64,000 nt of DNA from Paenibacillus daejeonensis DSM 15491 (GCF_000378385.1 NZ_KB899663.1:103417-167416); one strand, 5' to 3'. Positions 1 through 9,420 are shown, numbered from the stretch's first letter. The notes: generated by a model from the sequence alone, not told the origin. Program-made: numbers and translations.

Positions 1-2919
1 ACCGATCTCAACACCAGCTTCCTTCAAATAGGCAAAGGCATGCATAGCGTCCCACACCAGCATGATCTCATGACTCTGATCGAGCACGGCTCTGGTCGTA
101 TTGAGTGGATTCTCGGCTGCATCATAGAAGAAAGCTCTATCATACTCGTACTCTCTCACCAGATACCAGAGCAGGCCGCGGGCGAGCTCCAGCATTTTGG
201 CATCCTGCTTCAGGTAACCCAGTTGAGCCAACAGATGGGCTTTGGCCGCATTGACATTGTCCGACGCATCGCCAAGCGGGTTGCTGGCATCGTCCGGTAT
301 CCCCGTCGTTGATGGACCATACCCCGTATAATAGTAGGTTCTGCCTCTGTAGCTGCCCTTATTGAAGCCTGTGCGCGGAAATTGATAATACGCATAGTCG
401 TAGACGGCATCCAGCAGCTCAGGGTCACCGTTGACATGATACGCATGGATCAAACGGGCGCCAATCTGGGCATTGACGTGGCCATCCGGCGAGTGCTTGG
501 GATACGTATAGCCGTAAACATTGGTCCAGTTCCAGTTGAATTTATAGTCCCAACCGCCACGATAAGCTACATTACGTCCAGTGTCGAGCAGCGTCTGCCA
601 CTCGTCGGGGTAATGGTTGCGCACAAAATCGTTGTCCCCATCAGGCGTATACTGCGTATAAAAGCTGAAATTAACCATATCATCGGACCGGTCCCGGAAG
701 CTGGGATCTCCAGTCAAACGGTTCATGACGGCATGGTTACCGGCCGCAGACTGGTTGCCGCCTTGGTAATACTCATTTCCCGGCCCTGTAGGTGACACAA
801 TGGGATTGTACGGCAAATCTCCAGCGAAAACACTTGAAGGATCATTCGGACCTGCCGCCACACCCACGGTCACTGGTAGCGTGGATAATTGACCAAGGGC
901 AAGCTTGTTGTTAATCGGCGAGTAGGCATTCAGATAGTAGTAACCGTCCAGTCCAAAAAAGTGCCGCCGCACCAGCTCGCTCGTCCACACCGACCCTTGT
1001 GCAGGCGTGGTGGTCGCTTCGGGTATGAGAGACCAGTACACGTCTGGTGGAATTTCATTGGACCAGTCATAAGCCATCTCAATATCGGAAGCCAGGGTGC
1101 CGTCGGCCTTATACAAATCCAGCCACGGCTCGATTGTAATACCGTCCCACCGTGTCTCACCTACGCCTCCACCGGAGATCAGCTCCAAACGCAGCTGTGC
1201 AGCATCTTCAGGCTTCAGGAGCACCTGAGTCAGTCGCCGCCACTCTCCGGATGAATCAAAGGCCTCAGCTTCAAAAGGGGCCCATGCCCCCAGAGGCATG
1301 CCGGTTGCATCCAGCCAGGTCAAGCGTACACGAGACTGGTGTGTTGAATCCGTATCAACAATCTGGTACAGGACGTTGATTTTGAAGCGGCGGATGCCAT
1401 CGACCAATGGGATAGGTGACTGGTTCAATATGACCTCCTCGGCGGTACCGCTGGTGGTGACCTGCATGGCTCCGCCGAGATCATGCCCCCCTGCGGCCAA
1501 CCATTCGGTCGTCGCTCCAGACGAGGCGGGAGAGGTGACTGTGTCCCATCCATTGTTCGGAACCGGACGCTCAAAGCTGCCGTTCACGACCTGGTTTGCA
1601 ATATCCTGAAACACGACTGTGTCTACCCAGACCAAGCCATACTCTACCTCCGCGACCACTGTAGCGCTAACCGCTCCCGGCGGGGCAGTGACATCGAGCT
1701 CTGCCGAAGTCGCAAAACGGTCATGCTCCTCGGTCATCAAGGTTGTGTAAGGATTGGACAAGGTGAGGCCATCGGCACTTTTGAACAGCACTTGCAGCCG
1801 AGCTTCGCCCGACACGAATGACGTCCGGTACTTAAATGATGCCCGGTAGGTCGAATAAGGCTCCACAGGGAGCGCGGCTTGGGTTAAGGCCGCGTGGTCG
1901 CCAGCCCCCGGCGCGTCTAGCCGCACAGCACTGCCACTATGCCGGTAGCCAGCTGTATTGGCGCGGGTAATGCTGCCTGAACCACCAGTATTGAAAGTCC
2001 AGCCGGGTAGCGAAGTGCCACTCCAACTGTCCAGGTTGGCATTGGTGAGCAGGTTGGGTCCGCGATCCGGGAGTGAGCTGTCTGTAATGACCACATCAAC
2101 TTCCTCCTCTGGTCCGGTCGAGAATGTAATGGTTAGTGTTAGAGGGCCGGTCAGTTGAGCAGCCAGGAAGGCACGACTAATGACGATCTCTCCGCCAAGA
2201 ATCCAATAGTCAGAGCCCTTGGTCAGGGTGCTCAAACCGTCCGAGAGGCCAGTGACGACCCGTCCGGTTAGGTCAATGGAGAGTGTCAGGTCTGCCTGCA
2301 GGGCAGGTTTTTTGTCGAAGGTCAAAACAGGCGGGGGTTCCACATAGGGAGCGAACCGGGCGAGATCCAGATCCAGCCGGCCGCCGTTACGGATATCCCA
2401 TTCATAGGTAACGGATGCAGCATTTGCAGGAGCATTCACAATAGCAGAGTAAGGTGTGTAATTGGAAGCTGCGGTTGCAGGCAGCTGGACGACATGCGTC
2501 GGCGTAATGGCTGTCCCTTGGGAGGTTCGATAGGTGAGGCGGAAGTTGTGAATGGAGGTGGAGGTATTGGCGGGCTTGCGATAGACAAAAGAAACCTCAT
2601 AGGGCTCGCCGCCGGTGACCGGGATACCGTCGACTCTCAGATCCGAACGGTCTCCTGCCAGAGGGGCGCGAAGCGACACGGAGCTATCCCCGTCGGCTAC
2701 GTCTGCAGCCAGAGTGAGTCGCTCGACGGTGGCGCTTCCCACTTTTAACAAGGTCCAACCGGTGGGAGATGTGCCGTTCCAGCTCTCGAAACCGGGATTG
2801 GCGAGAAGATTGGTACTATTACTCCAGCCAGTCTGAGGATGCGAGACGACAAACAAAGATGTCAACAAAGCGAGAACCAACGTTCGAAGGATAAGCTGCG
2901 TATAGATGCGAGTGGGCAT
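1..2919 (-). CDS. Large secreted carbohydrate-binding (CenC/X2) protein, 3' end beyond window
   Basis: Only the first 973 codons are inside the window; the frame stays open to base 1. ATG 2919 is chosen because AGGAGG at 2926-2932 lies about 6 nt upstream; ATG 2925 is in frame but sits against the Shine-Dalgarno. A signal peptide (hydrophobic stretch about residues 9-25) is followed by a CenC/CBM4_9-like domain beginning NLLANPGFESW (about 36), a CBM_X2-like Ig fold (about 198-270, ending LTITFSTG) and two more CenC-like modules (NLLTNANLDSW about 285; NGSFERP about 440). From about residue 600 a Trp/Tyr-rich helical region (for example ARGLLWYLVREYEYD) resembles an alpha/alpha-toroid glycan lyase or hydrolase, but I cannot assign a family. 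It is probably an extracellular polysaccharide-active enzyme. Confidence 0.8.
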   Translation of the reverse strand, partial: MPTRIYTQLILRTLVLALLTSLFVVSHPQTGWSNSTNLLANPGFESWNGTSPTGWTLLKVGSATVERLTLAADVADGDSSVSLRAPLAGDRSDLRVDGIPVTGGEPYEVSFVYRKPANTSTSIHNFRLTYRTSQGTAITPTHVVQLPATAASNYTPYSAIVNAPANAASVTYEWDIRNGGRLDLDLARFAPYVEPPPVLTFDKKPALQADLTLSIDLTGRVVTGLSDGLSTLTKGSDYWILGGEIVISRAFLAAQLTGPLTLTITFSTGPEEEVDVVITDSSLPDRGPNLLTNANLDSWSGTSLPGWTFNTGGSGSITRANTAGYRHSGSAVRLDAPGAGDHAALTQAALPVEPYSTYRASFKYRTSFVSGEARLQVLFKSADGLTLSNPYTTLMTEEHDRFATSAELDVTAPPGAVSATVVAEVEYGLVWVDTVVFQDIANQVVNGSFERPVPNNGWDTVTSPASSGATTEWLAAGGHDLGGAMQVTTSGTAEEVILNQSPIPLVDGIRRFKINVLYQIVDTDSTHQSRVRLTWLDATGMPLGAWAPFEAEAFDSSGEWRRLTQVLLKPEDAAQLRLELISGGGVGETRWDGITIEPWLDLYKADGTLASDIEMAYDWSNEIPPDVYWSLIPEATTTPAQGSVWTSELVRRHFFGLDGYYYLNAYSPINNKLALGQLSTLPVTVGVAAGPNDPSSVFAGDLPYNPIVSPTGPGNEYYQGGNQSAAGNHAVMNRLTGDPSFRDRSDDMVNFSFYTQYTPDGDNDFVRNHYPDEWQTLLDTGRNVAYRGGWDYKFNWNWTNVYGYTYPKHSPDGHVNAQIGARLIHAYHVNGDPELLDAVYDYAYYQFPRTGFNKGSYRGRTYYYTGYGPSTTGIPDDASNPLGDASDNVNAAKAHLLAQLGYLKQDAKMLELARGLLWYLVREYEYDRAFFYDAAENPLNTTRAVLDQSHEIMLVWDAMHAFAYLKEAGVEIG

Positions 2920-3009
2920 AAACATTCCTCCTGTATAGGATATGGATACGAGAACAGAAGGATGGTAGAGAAAAGGACAAATATTACATGTGTTGTTATG
3001 TACTTGTAT

Positions 3010-3042
3010 GTTACATGTACCATCCCTGTATGGTATTGTAAC
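3010..3042. repeat. Imperfect inverted repeat in divergent promoter region
   Basis: The arms GTTACATGTACCAT (3010-3023) and ATGGTATTGTAAC (3030-3042) are complementary apart from two central positions, with a 6-nt loop. The T-tract of a terminator is missing. It lies between the divergent genes starting at 2919 and 3181 and could be an operator; TTACATGT also occurs just to its left. Confidence 0.45.
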
Positions 3043-3100
3043 GTCACCAACCCATTCTGTAAATGATTTTCTAACCACCTATGTGTGAGGGTGGAAGTTC

Positions 3101-3130
3101 TTTACATTAAACTTCCTTTTGAAGTATGTT
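3101..3130 (+). promoter_or_regulatory. Candidate sigma-A promoter for the 3181 operon
   Basis: TTTACA (3101-3106), an 18-nt spacer and TATGTT (3125-3130) lie about 50 nt before the start codon at 3181. The match to TTGACA/TATAAT is moderate. Confidence 0.4.
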
Positions 3131-3180
3131 TATATGGATAGATTCCATGCCATTGCATAGAGATAGGAGAGCGTGAACAA

Positions 3181-3762
3181 ATGAGCGAGCATACTTCTGC
3201 TTTTGTGACCAGAGTTAGCTTTGAAAAGAAGCTTGAAGATTTGGGCATTACAGCCTTTCAACCATTAAATGAAGAGTGGTTAGTGTTCTCAGGGGCCGTA
3301 GAGGAAATTGAGCAACAACTAATCGAAGTTTCGAAAGAGGTACCCATTCTCTATTTTACGCACTCGGAGGACTTGGGATGGGAGTATGTGCTACTGGCAA
3401 GTGGTGAGGAAAAAGCGAGATTTAGTTATTCCTACATGATTGATCACGAAGCAGTAATCGAGCTGCTGGAGTCAAAGTATCCGAACCAAGACCCGCACGA
3501 TCTGCTCTATGGAGATGCAGGAGATCTGGCCGAGGCAGTGAATGAGTTGATCGGTCAGTTTTATAATGATGGAGCTTATGAGGCACTGGTGCGGAAAGCC
3601 CTTGAATCAGTTGAATTGGATGCACTGGCTGTCCTTGGCAAAGAAGAAGACAGAATAGAAGCACTCAAGAAGGCCATTGCTTACCAGGGCCAAGAGATGA
3701 AGCATTCTGAAATCGTGGAGTACTTCCTGGCGATTATGAATCTGGAGGAAATTATCGCATGA
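3181..3762 (+). CDS. Hypothetical protein, 193 aa, soluble and acidic
   Basis: Not recognised as a known family. The product is an acidic soluble protein without signal peptide or membrane segment, with predicted mixed alpha/beta character and a helical C-terminal half (about 85-193) rich in Glu/Ala/Leu. AGGAGAG precedes ATG 3181. The stop overlaps the start of the SLH gene at 3759 by 4 nt (ATGA), so the two are almost certainly translationally coupled; a 106-aa membrane protein follows directly. Its role may relate to that small surface-protein operon, but this is inference only. Confidence 0.8.
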   Translation: MSEHTSAFVTRVSFEKKLEDLGITAFQPLNEEWLVFSGAVEEIEQQLIEVSKEVPILYFTHSEDLGWEYVLLASGEEKARFSYSYMIDHEAVIELLESKYPNQDPHDLLYGDAGDLAEAVNELIGQFYNDGAYEALVRKALESVELDALAVLGKEEDRIEALKKAIAYQGQEMKHSEIVEYFLAIMNLEEIIA

Positions 3763-4694
3763 GGTGTTGGAAGCAATGGTTGGCTGGCGGGCTCGTCGCA
3801 GGTGTGCTGCTAGGAGGCATGCCGACGATGGCTGCGACAGTGGATGATCTTGAAGGGCATTGGGCGGAGGAAACGATTCGTCAATGGATTGCAGAAGGAA
3901 GATTACAGGGCTATGGTGATGCAGAGTATGCTCCAGACCAAACGATTACTCGAGCCGAGCTTGTTACCCTAATGAGCCGCAGTTTCAAATGGAACGGTGA
4001 AGGGGAAGTGCATTTTGATGACATGCTTCCTACCCACTGGGCCTATTCAGAGATAGCGAGTGCTATTGCCTTGGAGTATGTCATAGGCTACGAAGATGGT
4101 ACCTTTCGTCCCCAGGCAGTAGTGTCAAGGGAGGAAGCAGCCGTGATAACGGCACGTATGTTGGGGTTCGAACCCGCACCGAGGCTCCTTCTGTATGCGG
4201 ATGCGGAAGATTTGGCGGAGTGGAGTCGGGACGCAGTATCGGCCCTTTTTCGTGCCAGCCTAATGGAGGGGGATCCTGATCGTCAATTTCGACCCAAGGC
4301 AGGCTTGACCCGGGCAGAGGCTATAACGTTGCTGCAGGCCGTCATTGAATACCAAGACGATTCCTGGGCCGATATATCTATTCCGGGCTATACTTTTACA
4401 TCTTTTGAAGATAGCCTCTATCCGATCCCCACACGAAATTATATTGCGGTCCCCACAGAACGTTCCGAAGAAACTTTTACGGTGACAGTGGACATTCCTT
4501 ACGAGATCACGACGCCAATGTCGTTCGATTTGAGTGAGGAGTTTGGTCCGAATGTTCATGGAGGGTGGCTCTCCGAAGAAGTGAGTTCATTTGAGCTTAC
4601 ATTAGACCCGGAAAAGTCCTATACCCTAACAATTATTTTATTTGCGTATGTCGGAATGCCTGCAAAAATGATTAATATTTATTTGGAACAGTAG
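3759..4694 (+). CDS. Small S-layer homology (SLH) domain protein
   Basis: A 311-aa secreted protein. The signal peptide is residues 1 to about 25 (cleavage near TMA-AT). Three SLH repeats follow: about 29-88 (DLEGHWAEETIRQW...ITRAELVTLM), 89-148 (ILPTHWAYSEIASA-type with VSREEAAVI) and 149-205 (AEWSRDAVSALFRA...LTRAEAITLL). SLH domains of this type bind pyruvylated secondary cell wall polymer. The C-terminal about 100 residues form a beta-rich module with no family assignment. Start ATG overlaps the previous stop by 4 nt. The downstream membrane gene begins immediately after its TAG. Confidence 0.9.
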   Translation: MRCWKQWLAGGLVAGVLLGGMPTMAATVDDLEGHWAEETIRQWIAEGRLQGYGDAEYAPDQTITRAELVTLMSRSFKWNGEGEVHFDDMLPTHWAYSEIASAIALEYVIGYEDGTFRPQAVVSREEAAVITARMLGFEPAPRLLLYADAEDLAEWSRDAVSALFRASLMEGDPDRQFRPKAGLTRAEAITLLQAVIEYQDDSWADISIPGYTFTSFEDSLYPIPTRNYIAVPTERSEETFTVTVDIPYEITTPMSFDLSEEFGPNVHGGWLSEEVSSFELTLDPEKSYTLTIILFAYVGMPAKMINIYLEQ

Positions 4695-5015
4695 ATGGAC
4701 AATTATTCTGCCTTTGAGTTTTTTGTTGAATACGTGTTAATCTGGCTGATTCTTGGCTTTACCTTGTTCCTGGCCTTAACATCCTTAGAACGTTTAAAAC
4801 GCTATTACGTACAGGTATTTAAATGGTTTGGCTGGGGATTTACGATTCTGATGGTTGTATTATTTGTTCGTCTCCTGCTAAATCCTAAATTGATTTATGA
4901 ACGAGTCGCAGATGATCCATTTATCCTGCTCGTCCCAGTATTAACATCTATTATTCTTATTGCGATTCAAAAGATATTCGACAAGGTTAAACAAAAAGAG
5001 AATCAGGAAACCTGA
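4695..5015 (+). CDS. Small membrane protein, 106 aa, unknown function
   Basis: Starts directly after the stop of the SLH gene (TAG-ATG), so it is probably expressed by translational reinitiation; there is no good Shine-Dalgarno of its own. Three hydrophobic segments are visible at about 10-27, 44-62 and 77-93, with a positively charged C-terminus (KVKQKENQET). No enzymatic motif is seen. It closes the 3181-5015 operon; no clear terminator follows. Confidence 0.7.
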   Translation: MDNYSAFEFFVEYVLIWLILGFTLFLALTSLERLKRYYVQVFKWFGWGFTILMVVLFVRLLLNPKLIYERVADDPFILLVPVLTSIILIAIQKIFDKVKQKENQET

Positions 5016-5101
5016 TTCTATCTATTTGTGGCGTCGATTTGTGTGTAATTGTGCAAAAAATATGATGATTATTGTCGATATGCGCAACTTACGTCAAGGT
5101 A

Positions 5102-5110
5102 TGCTATACT
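5102..5110 (+). promoter_or_regulatory. Extended -10 promoter for GAF histidine kinase
   Basis: TGC-TATACT (5102-5110) is an extended -10. Transcription would start near 5117, downstream of an in-frame GTG at 5113. That supports the GTG at 5146 as the true start codon. Confidence 0.5.
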
Positions 5111-5145
5111 GAGTGCATCTTTCAAACAAAAGGGAGGCAAAGGTT

Positions 5146-6375
5146 GTGCTCAAAACTGGTTATATTGATGTGCTGTCGATTGTATCACGAAAAGTATATG
5201 ACGCTGCAGCACATCTGATCGAGACAGCCAGCAGCTTAATCCCTGCAAATACATTTTGTATCGCTAATCTTGATCCAGATAACACGAAAGTCATCAAAGC
5301 GTTCAATCGCGAGAAGGTTATGCTAGGAGAAGGACTTGTGGTCGCTAATGAAGAGTCCTACTGTGCGCTTGTTACGGAGCACATGAAAGGTCCCCTTGTT
5401 ATAGAAAACAATCTGACCCATCCGTTGACCAAGGATATGGATGCGACCGAGTTTGTAGGCGGCTGCTCCTTTTTGGGCGTCCCCATTATTGATGCTGAGG
5501 GTGAGATGTACGGCTCTTTATGCGCATTTGACCATGAGTACTATTCCTATGACCCCAAAGATGTTGAGTTAATGGTAGCGTTGTCCGATTTCTTCACCAA
5601 ATTATTGGAGATGGAATTTGCATTAAATCAGCTGCGGCAAGCGGAAGAGAAAGTAGCGATGCAGATGAAGGAGAAGTCGAATCTGCTGGCCGTTCTCAGC
5701 CACGAAATCCGTACACCGATGAATGGTATTATTGGCATGACCTCACTGCTTCAATCGACAGATTTGACGGAGGAGCAGAAGAGTTATGTCGATGTCATTG
5801 AGACGAGTGGCTCTTCGCTACTGTCCATGATGGACCAGATTCTAACCTACTCCAAGAATGAAGCAGAGACCATTGAACTGGCGGATCACCCGTTCCAACT
5901 GAGTGAACTGTTCGATTACATCGGGAAGCTGTTCACACCAGAAGCCAATCGCAAAGGGGTACAATTCACTACCGAGCTGGATGCAAATATGACTTTGATC
6001 GGAGATAGCAACAAGTTCCGTCAGATTCTGATTAACCTGATCGGCAATGCCTTGAAGTTTACGGAGCAGGGGCAAGTGAAGCTGACGGTGCATGTGGAAG
6101 CAGGGGCGGGGGATACGGCTGTTATCAACTGTGAAGTCCGTGACACTGGAATTGGTATTCCGGAGGATCGGCATGAGTTGCTGTTCCGGTCATTCTCCCA
6201 AGTTCATGATGAGAAGGCCTCAGGCAAGTATAGTGGAGCAGGCCTGGGCCTCTCCATCTGTAAGCAGTTAGCCGAACGCATGCACGGCGATGTCTGGCTG
6301 ATGGAGTCTAGCTCCGAGGGAAGCTGCTTCGCATGTCGAATTATTATGAGACAAGAGCAAGCGGTTAGCGTATAA
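5146..6375 (+). CDS. Soluble GAF-domain sensor histidine kinase
   Basis: A 409-aa cytoplasmic sensor kinase with no membrane segment. The GTG at 5146 is chosen because GGGAGG at 5132-5137 is 8 nt upstream and the likely promoter excludes the earlier GTG. An N-terminal GAF-like domain (about 8-160, VGGCSFLGVPIIDAEG and YGSLCAFD motifs) is followed by a short coiled coil, a HisKA domain with SHEIRTPMNG (His186), and an HATPase_c domain with N-box LINLIGNALKF, G1 DTGIGIP and G2 GAGLGLS. GAF kinases of this kind sense small ligands or redox state. No response regulator is adjacent, so it is an orphan in this window. A terminator follows directly. Confidence 0.92.
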   Translation: MLKTGYIDVLSIVSRKVYDAAAHLIETASSLIPANTFCIANLDPDNTKVIKAFNREKVMLGEGLVVANEESYCALVTEHMKGPLVIENNLTHPLTKDMDATEFVGGCSFLGVPIIDAEGEMYGSLCAFDHEYYSYDPKDVELMVALSDFFTKLLEMEFALNQLRQAEEKVAMQMKEKSNLLAVLSHEIRTPMNGIIGMTSLLQSTDLTEEQKSYVDVIETSGSSLLSMMDQILTYSKNEAETIELADHPFQLSELFDYIGKLFTPEANRKGVQFTTELDANMTLIGDSNKFRQILINLIGNALKFTEQGQVKLTVHVEAGAGDTAVINCEVRDTGIGIPEDRHELLFRSFSQVHDEKASGKYSGAGLGLSICKQLAERMHGDVWLMESSSEGSCFACRIIMRQEQAVSV

Positions 6376-6387
6376 GAAGATTTAGAG

Positions 6388-6424
6388 TAGACCTGCAGGC
6401 TTCGGCCTGACAGGTCTATTTTTT
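6388..6424 (+). terminator. Intrinsic terminator after GAF histidine kinase
   Basis: TAGACCTG-C-AGGC, loop TTCG, GCCT-GA-CAGGTCTA, then six Ts. Confidence 0.9.
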
Positions 6425-6447
6425 GTCACGCGAAGAGATCGCGGATT

Positions 6448-6456
6448 TGATATACT
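6448..6456 (+). promoter_or_regulatory. Extended -10 element upstream of methyltransferase
   Basis: TGA-TATACT at 6448-6456 is a well-formed extended -10, with no convincing -35. It lies 28 nt before ATG 6485. Confidence 0.45.
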
Positions 6457-6484
6457 AGTAGGAAATGGAAAAGGGGTTAGAAGC

Positions 6485-7183
6485 ATGTCGGAGTTGAAGC
6501 AAGGACTGGACCTTGAACGGATTATTTTCATCGGACGCACGTATGAAGAATATATAGCCATGTTTAATCTTACCGAAGCGGACATTCTGCAAAATGAAAT
6601 CCTGGATTGCCCGGCAGGCGCTTGCTCCTTCACGGCTTACGCCAATCAGATGGGCGGTGATGTTACGGCAGTGGATCTCGCCTTCGCATTCGAACCCGAG
6701 GAGTTAAAGATCAAAGGATTGCAAGATATCAAACATGGCGTAGAGCAAGTGGAAAAGGTGAAAGCGGGCTACTTGTGGACGTATTTTGACAATACAGAGG
6801 CATTGAAACAGCACAGGATACGGGCGCTCGAAGACTCCACCGCGGATCGGCTGCAGCATCCGTCCCGTTACCTCCATGCCGTCTTGCCTGAGCTGCCGTT
6901 TGCCGACGATTCATTTGATATGACGCTGTCCGCTCATTTGCTGTTTATGTACTCAGAACGGCTGGACCTGGCATTTCACCAAGCTGCACTGCTGGAGTTG
7001 ATGCGGGTCACACGCCGGGAGATCCGGATCTTCCCCCTGGTGGATCAGCAGAGTGAGCAGTCAGTTCATCTCGATCCAATCCTGGCATTAATTGAGCAGG
7101 AGCAGTGGCAGACAGAGGTATGCACCTCCAGCTATGAGTTTCAGCAGAATGCCAATCAATATTTGCGGATTTATCGACCCTAA
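6485..7183 (+). CDS. Class I SAM-dependent methyltransferase-like protein
   Basis: 232 aa. The motif-I region ILDCPAGACSFTAYA (about 36-50) followed by VTAVDLAFAF (acidic end of strand beta2) fits a Rossmann-fold SAM binder. LPFADDSFDMTLSAHLLFMY (about 140-159) is the post-motif region typical of small-molecule methyltransferases. AAGGGG precedes ATG 6485. The canonical GxGxG is degenerate (CPAGAC), as in many Paenibacillus/Bacillus relatives annotated only as methyltransferase. The substrate is unknown. It heads a co-directional gene run to 10550. Confidence 0.8.
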   Translation: MSELKQGLDLERIIFIGRTYEEYIAMFNLTEADILQNEILDCPAGACSFTAYANQMGGDVTAVDLAFAFEPEELKIKGLQDIKHGVEQVEKVKAGYLWTYFDNTEALKQHRIRALEDSTADRLQHPSRYLHAVLPELPFADDSFDMTLSAHLLFMYSERLDLAFHQAALLELMRVTRREIRIFPLVDQQSEQSVHLDPILALIEQEQWQTEVCTSSYEFQQNANQYLRIYRP

Positions 7184-7202
7184 ACGGAAGAGGTGACGGA
7201 TC

Positions 7203-7808
7203 ATGCGGCTCTTGTTCATTCGACATGGTCAAGGAGAACATAATCTGCCTGTTCCTGATCGGCTGAATATTCTTCATCCTCGTCTTACGGAATTGGGGGT
7301 AGCTCAAATCAGAGAGCTTCAACGGAGGCTTAACGTCACTTCCAGGGACCTGATCTTTGTCAGTCCGACCGTTCGCACGATTGAGGCGGCTCAAATTTTA
7401 GTGACAGATGCAACCGATACAGCCATACTTACGTCTCCGCTGATCGGACCGAGAATGTACCCGCAGTTCGGAGAAGAAACAGATCCGTTGCATCCGAACT
7501 GGGCGCCGCTAAGGTGTGACCAGACGCTGACTCGGCAGGAAATTGAGCAAGCTTATCCTTCCGTTTGCATTGTGAGTAGGGAGCCGGCGGATTGTTGGGA
7601 TGAGGGGATCAACCAGATGCCGACAAAGGATTTCTATGCAAGAGCTCGTGCGTTCTTGGCATCAATTAAGGTTCTGGATTTCAATAGAATACTCTTCCTT
7701 ACCCATGACGGGACGATCACGAGCTACAGAGAGATGTTAGGGGAGGAAAGACTATCTCGAGCTGATTTTTTGGGCGAGGCGGGCATATACGAAATGCCTA
7801 ATTCTTAA
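7203..7808 (+). CDS. Histidine phosphatase family protein
   Basis: 201 aa. The N-terminal LLFIRHGQGEHN carries the RHG motif of the phosphoglycerate mutase-like superfamily, in which the His is phosphorylated during catalysis. The second His appears in LFLTHDGTITSY (about residue 163), and SPTVRTIEAAQIL supplies the conserved Arg. The domain organisation resembles fungal/bacterial GpmB-like phosphatases. The substrate cannot be told from sequence. Spaced 19 nt from the gene before and 16 nt from the HAD gene after, so probably co-transcribed. Confidence 0.88.
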   Translation: MRLLFIRHGQGEHNLPVPDRLNILHPRLTELGVAQIRELQRRLNVTSRDLIFVSPTVRTIEAAQILVTDATDTAILTSPLIGPRMYPQFGEETDPLHPNWAPLRCDQTLTRQEIEQAYPSVCIVSREPADCWDEGINQMPTKDFYARARAFLASIKVLDFNRILFLTHDGTITSYREMLGEERLSRADFLGEAGIYEMPNS

Positions 7809-7824
7809 GACCAAGGAGGCAACC

Positions 7825-8499
7825 ATGTCGAACCTTCAAGCCATCTTATTTGATCTGGATAACACCTTATTGGATCGGACACAGACGTTCCAGGCATTTA
7901 CGGATCTATTTGCATCGACCTATTTTGCCCATCTTTCCTCTACGACAGAGCTGTGCGAGCTTATTATTGAACGGGATCAGGATGGCTATAAGGACAAACA
8001 CCAGTTATTCAATGAATTGCTTGAGGAGCTGCCTTGGCGCGAACGTCCGACGGCCTCGGAGTTGATGGACTTTTATATGGCGGAGTACGTGAATAACGCG
8101 GTGCTGATGGAACAGGCCAAGGAGACGCTTGCGCTGGTCAGAGAAGCGGGCTACCTCACAGGACTAATTACCAACGGCAGGAATGAGGTTCAGTATGGAA
8201 AAATCGACCGGCTGGGCATCCGGGATGCCTTCGATGTCATCCTCGTATCCGAGGAGGCGGGAATAAAGAAACCGGATCCCGCCATTTTCAAAATGGCAGT
8301 CGAAAGACTGGGCGTAGATACGCAAGCCTGTCTATTCATCGGTGATCACCCCATCAATGATATTGAGGCAGCTGCCAAGCTGGGTATGAAGACCATATGG
8401 ATTCAGGTCAATCAGCCTTGGCAGGAGGAACTGGCGACAACGCCCACTCATAGCATCAAGCACTTGGGGGAATTACGCGATTTGTTCTCAACACTATAA
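7825..8499 (+). CDS. HAD superfamily hydrolase
   Basis: 224 aa. HAD motif I is LFDLDNTLLDR (residues 8-18), motif II TGLITNGRN (about 112-120), the motif III Lys is KKPDPAIF (about 148-155), and motif IV is FIGDHPINDIEAA (about 172-184). An alpha-helical C1 cap lies between motifs I and II. The overall pattern matches the YjjG/GS1-like phosphatases acting on small phosphate esters. A strong AAGGAGG lies 7 nt before ATG. Confidence 0.9.
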   Translation: MSNLQAILFDLDNTLLDRTQTFQAFTDLFASTYFAHLSSTTELCELIIERDQDGYKDKHQLFNELLEELPWRERPTASELMDFYMAEYVNNAVLMEQAKETLALVREAGYLTGLITNGRNEVQYGKIDRLGIRDAFDVILVSEEAGIKKPDPAIFKMAVERLGVDTQACLFIGDHPINDIEAAAKLGMKTIWIQVNQPWQEELATTPTHSIKHLGELRDLFSTL

Positions 8500-8526
8500 T
8501 GGAATTAGCTGGAGGGACTATGCAGA

Positions 8527-9420
8527 ATGAACGTAACCGTATATCATTATGAAGCTTTTTCAACACAACCGGGGAAAGGGAATCCGGCAGGCGTCGTTCT
8601 GAATGGGGAAGCGTATACCGACCAGGACATGCAGGCTGTTGCTCACCAGGTGGGCTTTAATGAAACCGTGTTCGTACTTCCATCAGAGCGAGCGGATGTG
8701 AGATTGAAATACTTCACGCCGGGTCATGAAATTAACCTGTGCGGACACGCTACCATGGCAGCCTTGTATGCATTGAAAACGAGAGGGTTTTTGTCGGATT
8801 CCAACGAGATTTTGATTGAGACCAATGTTGGGGTACTGCCGATCGCTTTTGAGATTGTGGATGGGGTGATCTATATTACGATGCAGCAGGACCAGCCGAA
8901 GTTCCTCCCCTTTCACGGGGATACGAAAGCCCTGGCTGTCTCGATGGGACTTCGCGAAGAGGACTTGGATGAAACACTGCCGATTGTGTATGGGAGCACC
9001 GGGACCTGGACCTTATTGATCCCCATCAAACAGCTGGACGCGTTTAAACAGATGAAACCCCGGAACGAGCAATTTCCCGATATTTTGACAGAGAACCCCC
9101 GCTCCTCCATTCACCCGTTTTGCTTGGAGACTTACGATCCCGAGGCATTCATGCATGCCCGGCATTTTTCATCGCCTTATTCCGGCACGGTGGAAGATCC
9201 GGTGACGGGCACGGCATCCGGTGTCATGGGTGCTTATTATTTGACTTATATCAACCCGAATGCGAATCATTTCAGATGCATCATTGAGCAAGGCCAGGAG
9301 ATTGGCAAGGATGGAAGGGTTAGTGTGAAAATAGACAAAAACCGACAAGGGATGACGGTGACTATTACGGGTACGGCTAACTTTGTGAAACCTATGGAGG
9401 TTGTGATTCCGCATGACTAG
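8527..9420 (+). CDS. PhzF family isomerase/epimerase
   Basis: 297 aa. The N-terminal [20 protein letters not shown] is the PhzF signature, FNETVFVLP supplies the catalytic Glu, and [10 protein letters not shown] and [15 protein letters not shown] are conserved strands/loops of the two diaminopimelate-epimerase-like halves. Members isomerise or epimerise small acids; no phenazine genes are nearby, so phenazine synthesis is not implied. The 3' end overlaps the metallophosphoesterase gene by 8 nt. Confidence 0.92.
   Translation: MNVTVYHYEAFSTQPGKGNPAGVVLNGEAYTDQDMQAVAHQVGFNETVFVLPSERADVRLKYFTPGHEINLCGHATMAALYALKTRGFLSDSNEILIETNVGVLPIAFEIVDGVIYITMQQDQPKFLPFHGDTKALAVSMGLREEDLDETLPIVYGSTGTWTLLIPIKQLDAFKQMKPRNEQFPDILTENPRSSIHPFCLETYDPEAFMHARHFSSPYSGTVEDPVTGTASGVMGAYYLTYINPNANHFRCIIEQGQEIGKDGRVSVKIDKNRQGMTVTITGTANFVKPMEVVIPHD

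Noticed and set aside
8527-9420. Phenazine biosynthesis locus suggested by PhzF
   Set aside because: No other phz genes nearby; PhzF-like isomerases are common outside phenazine pathways.
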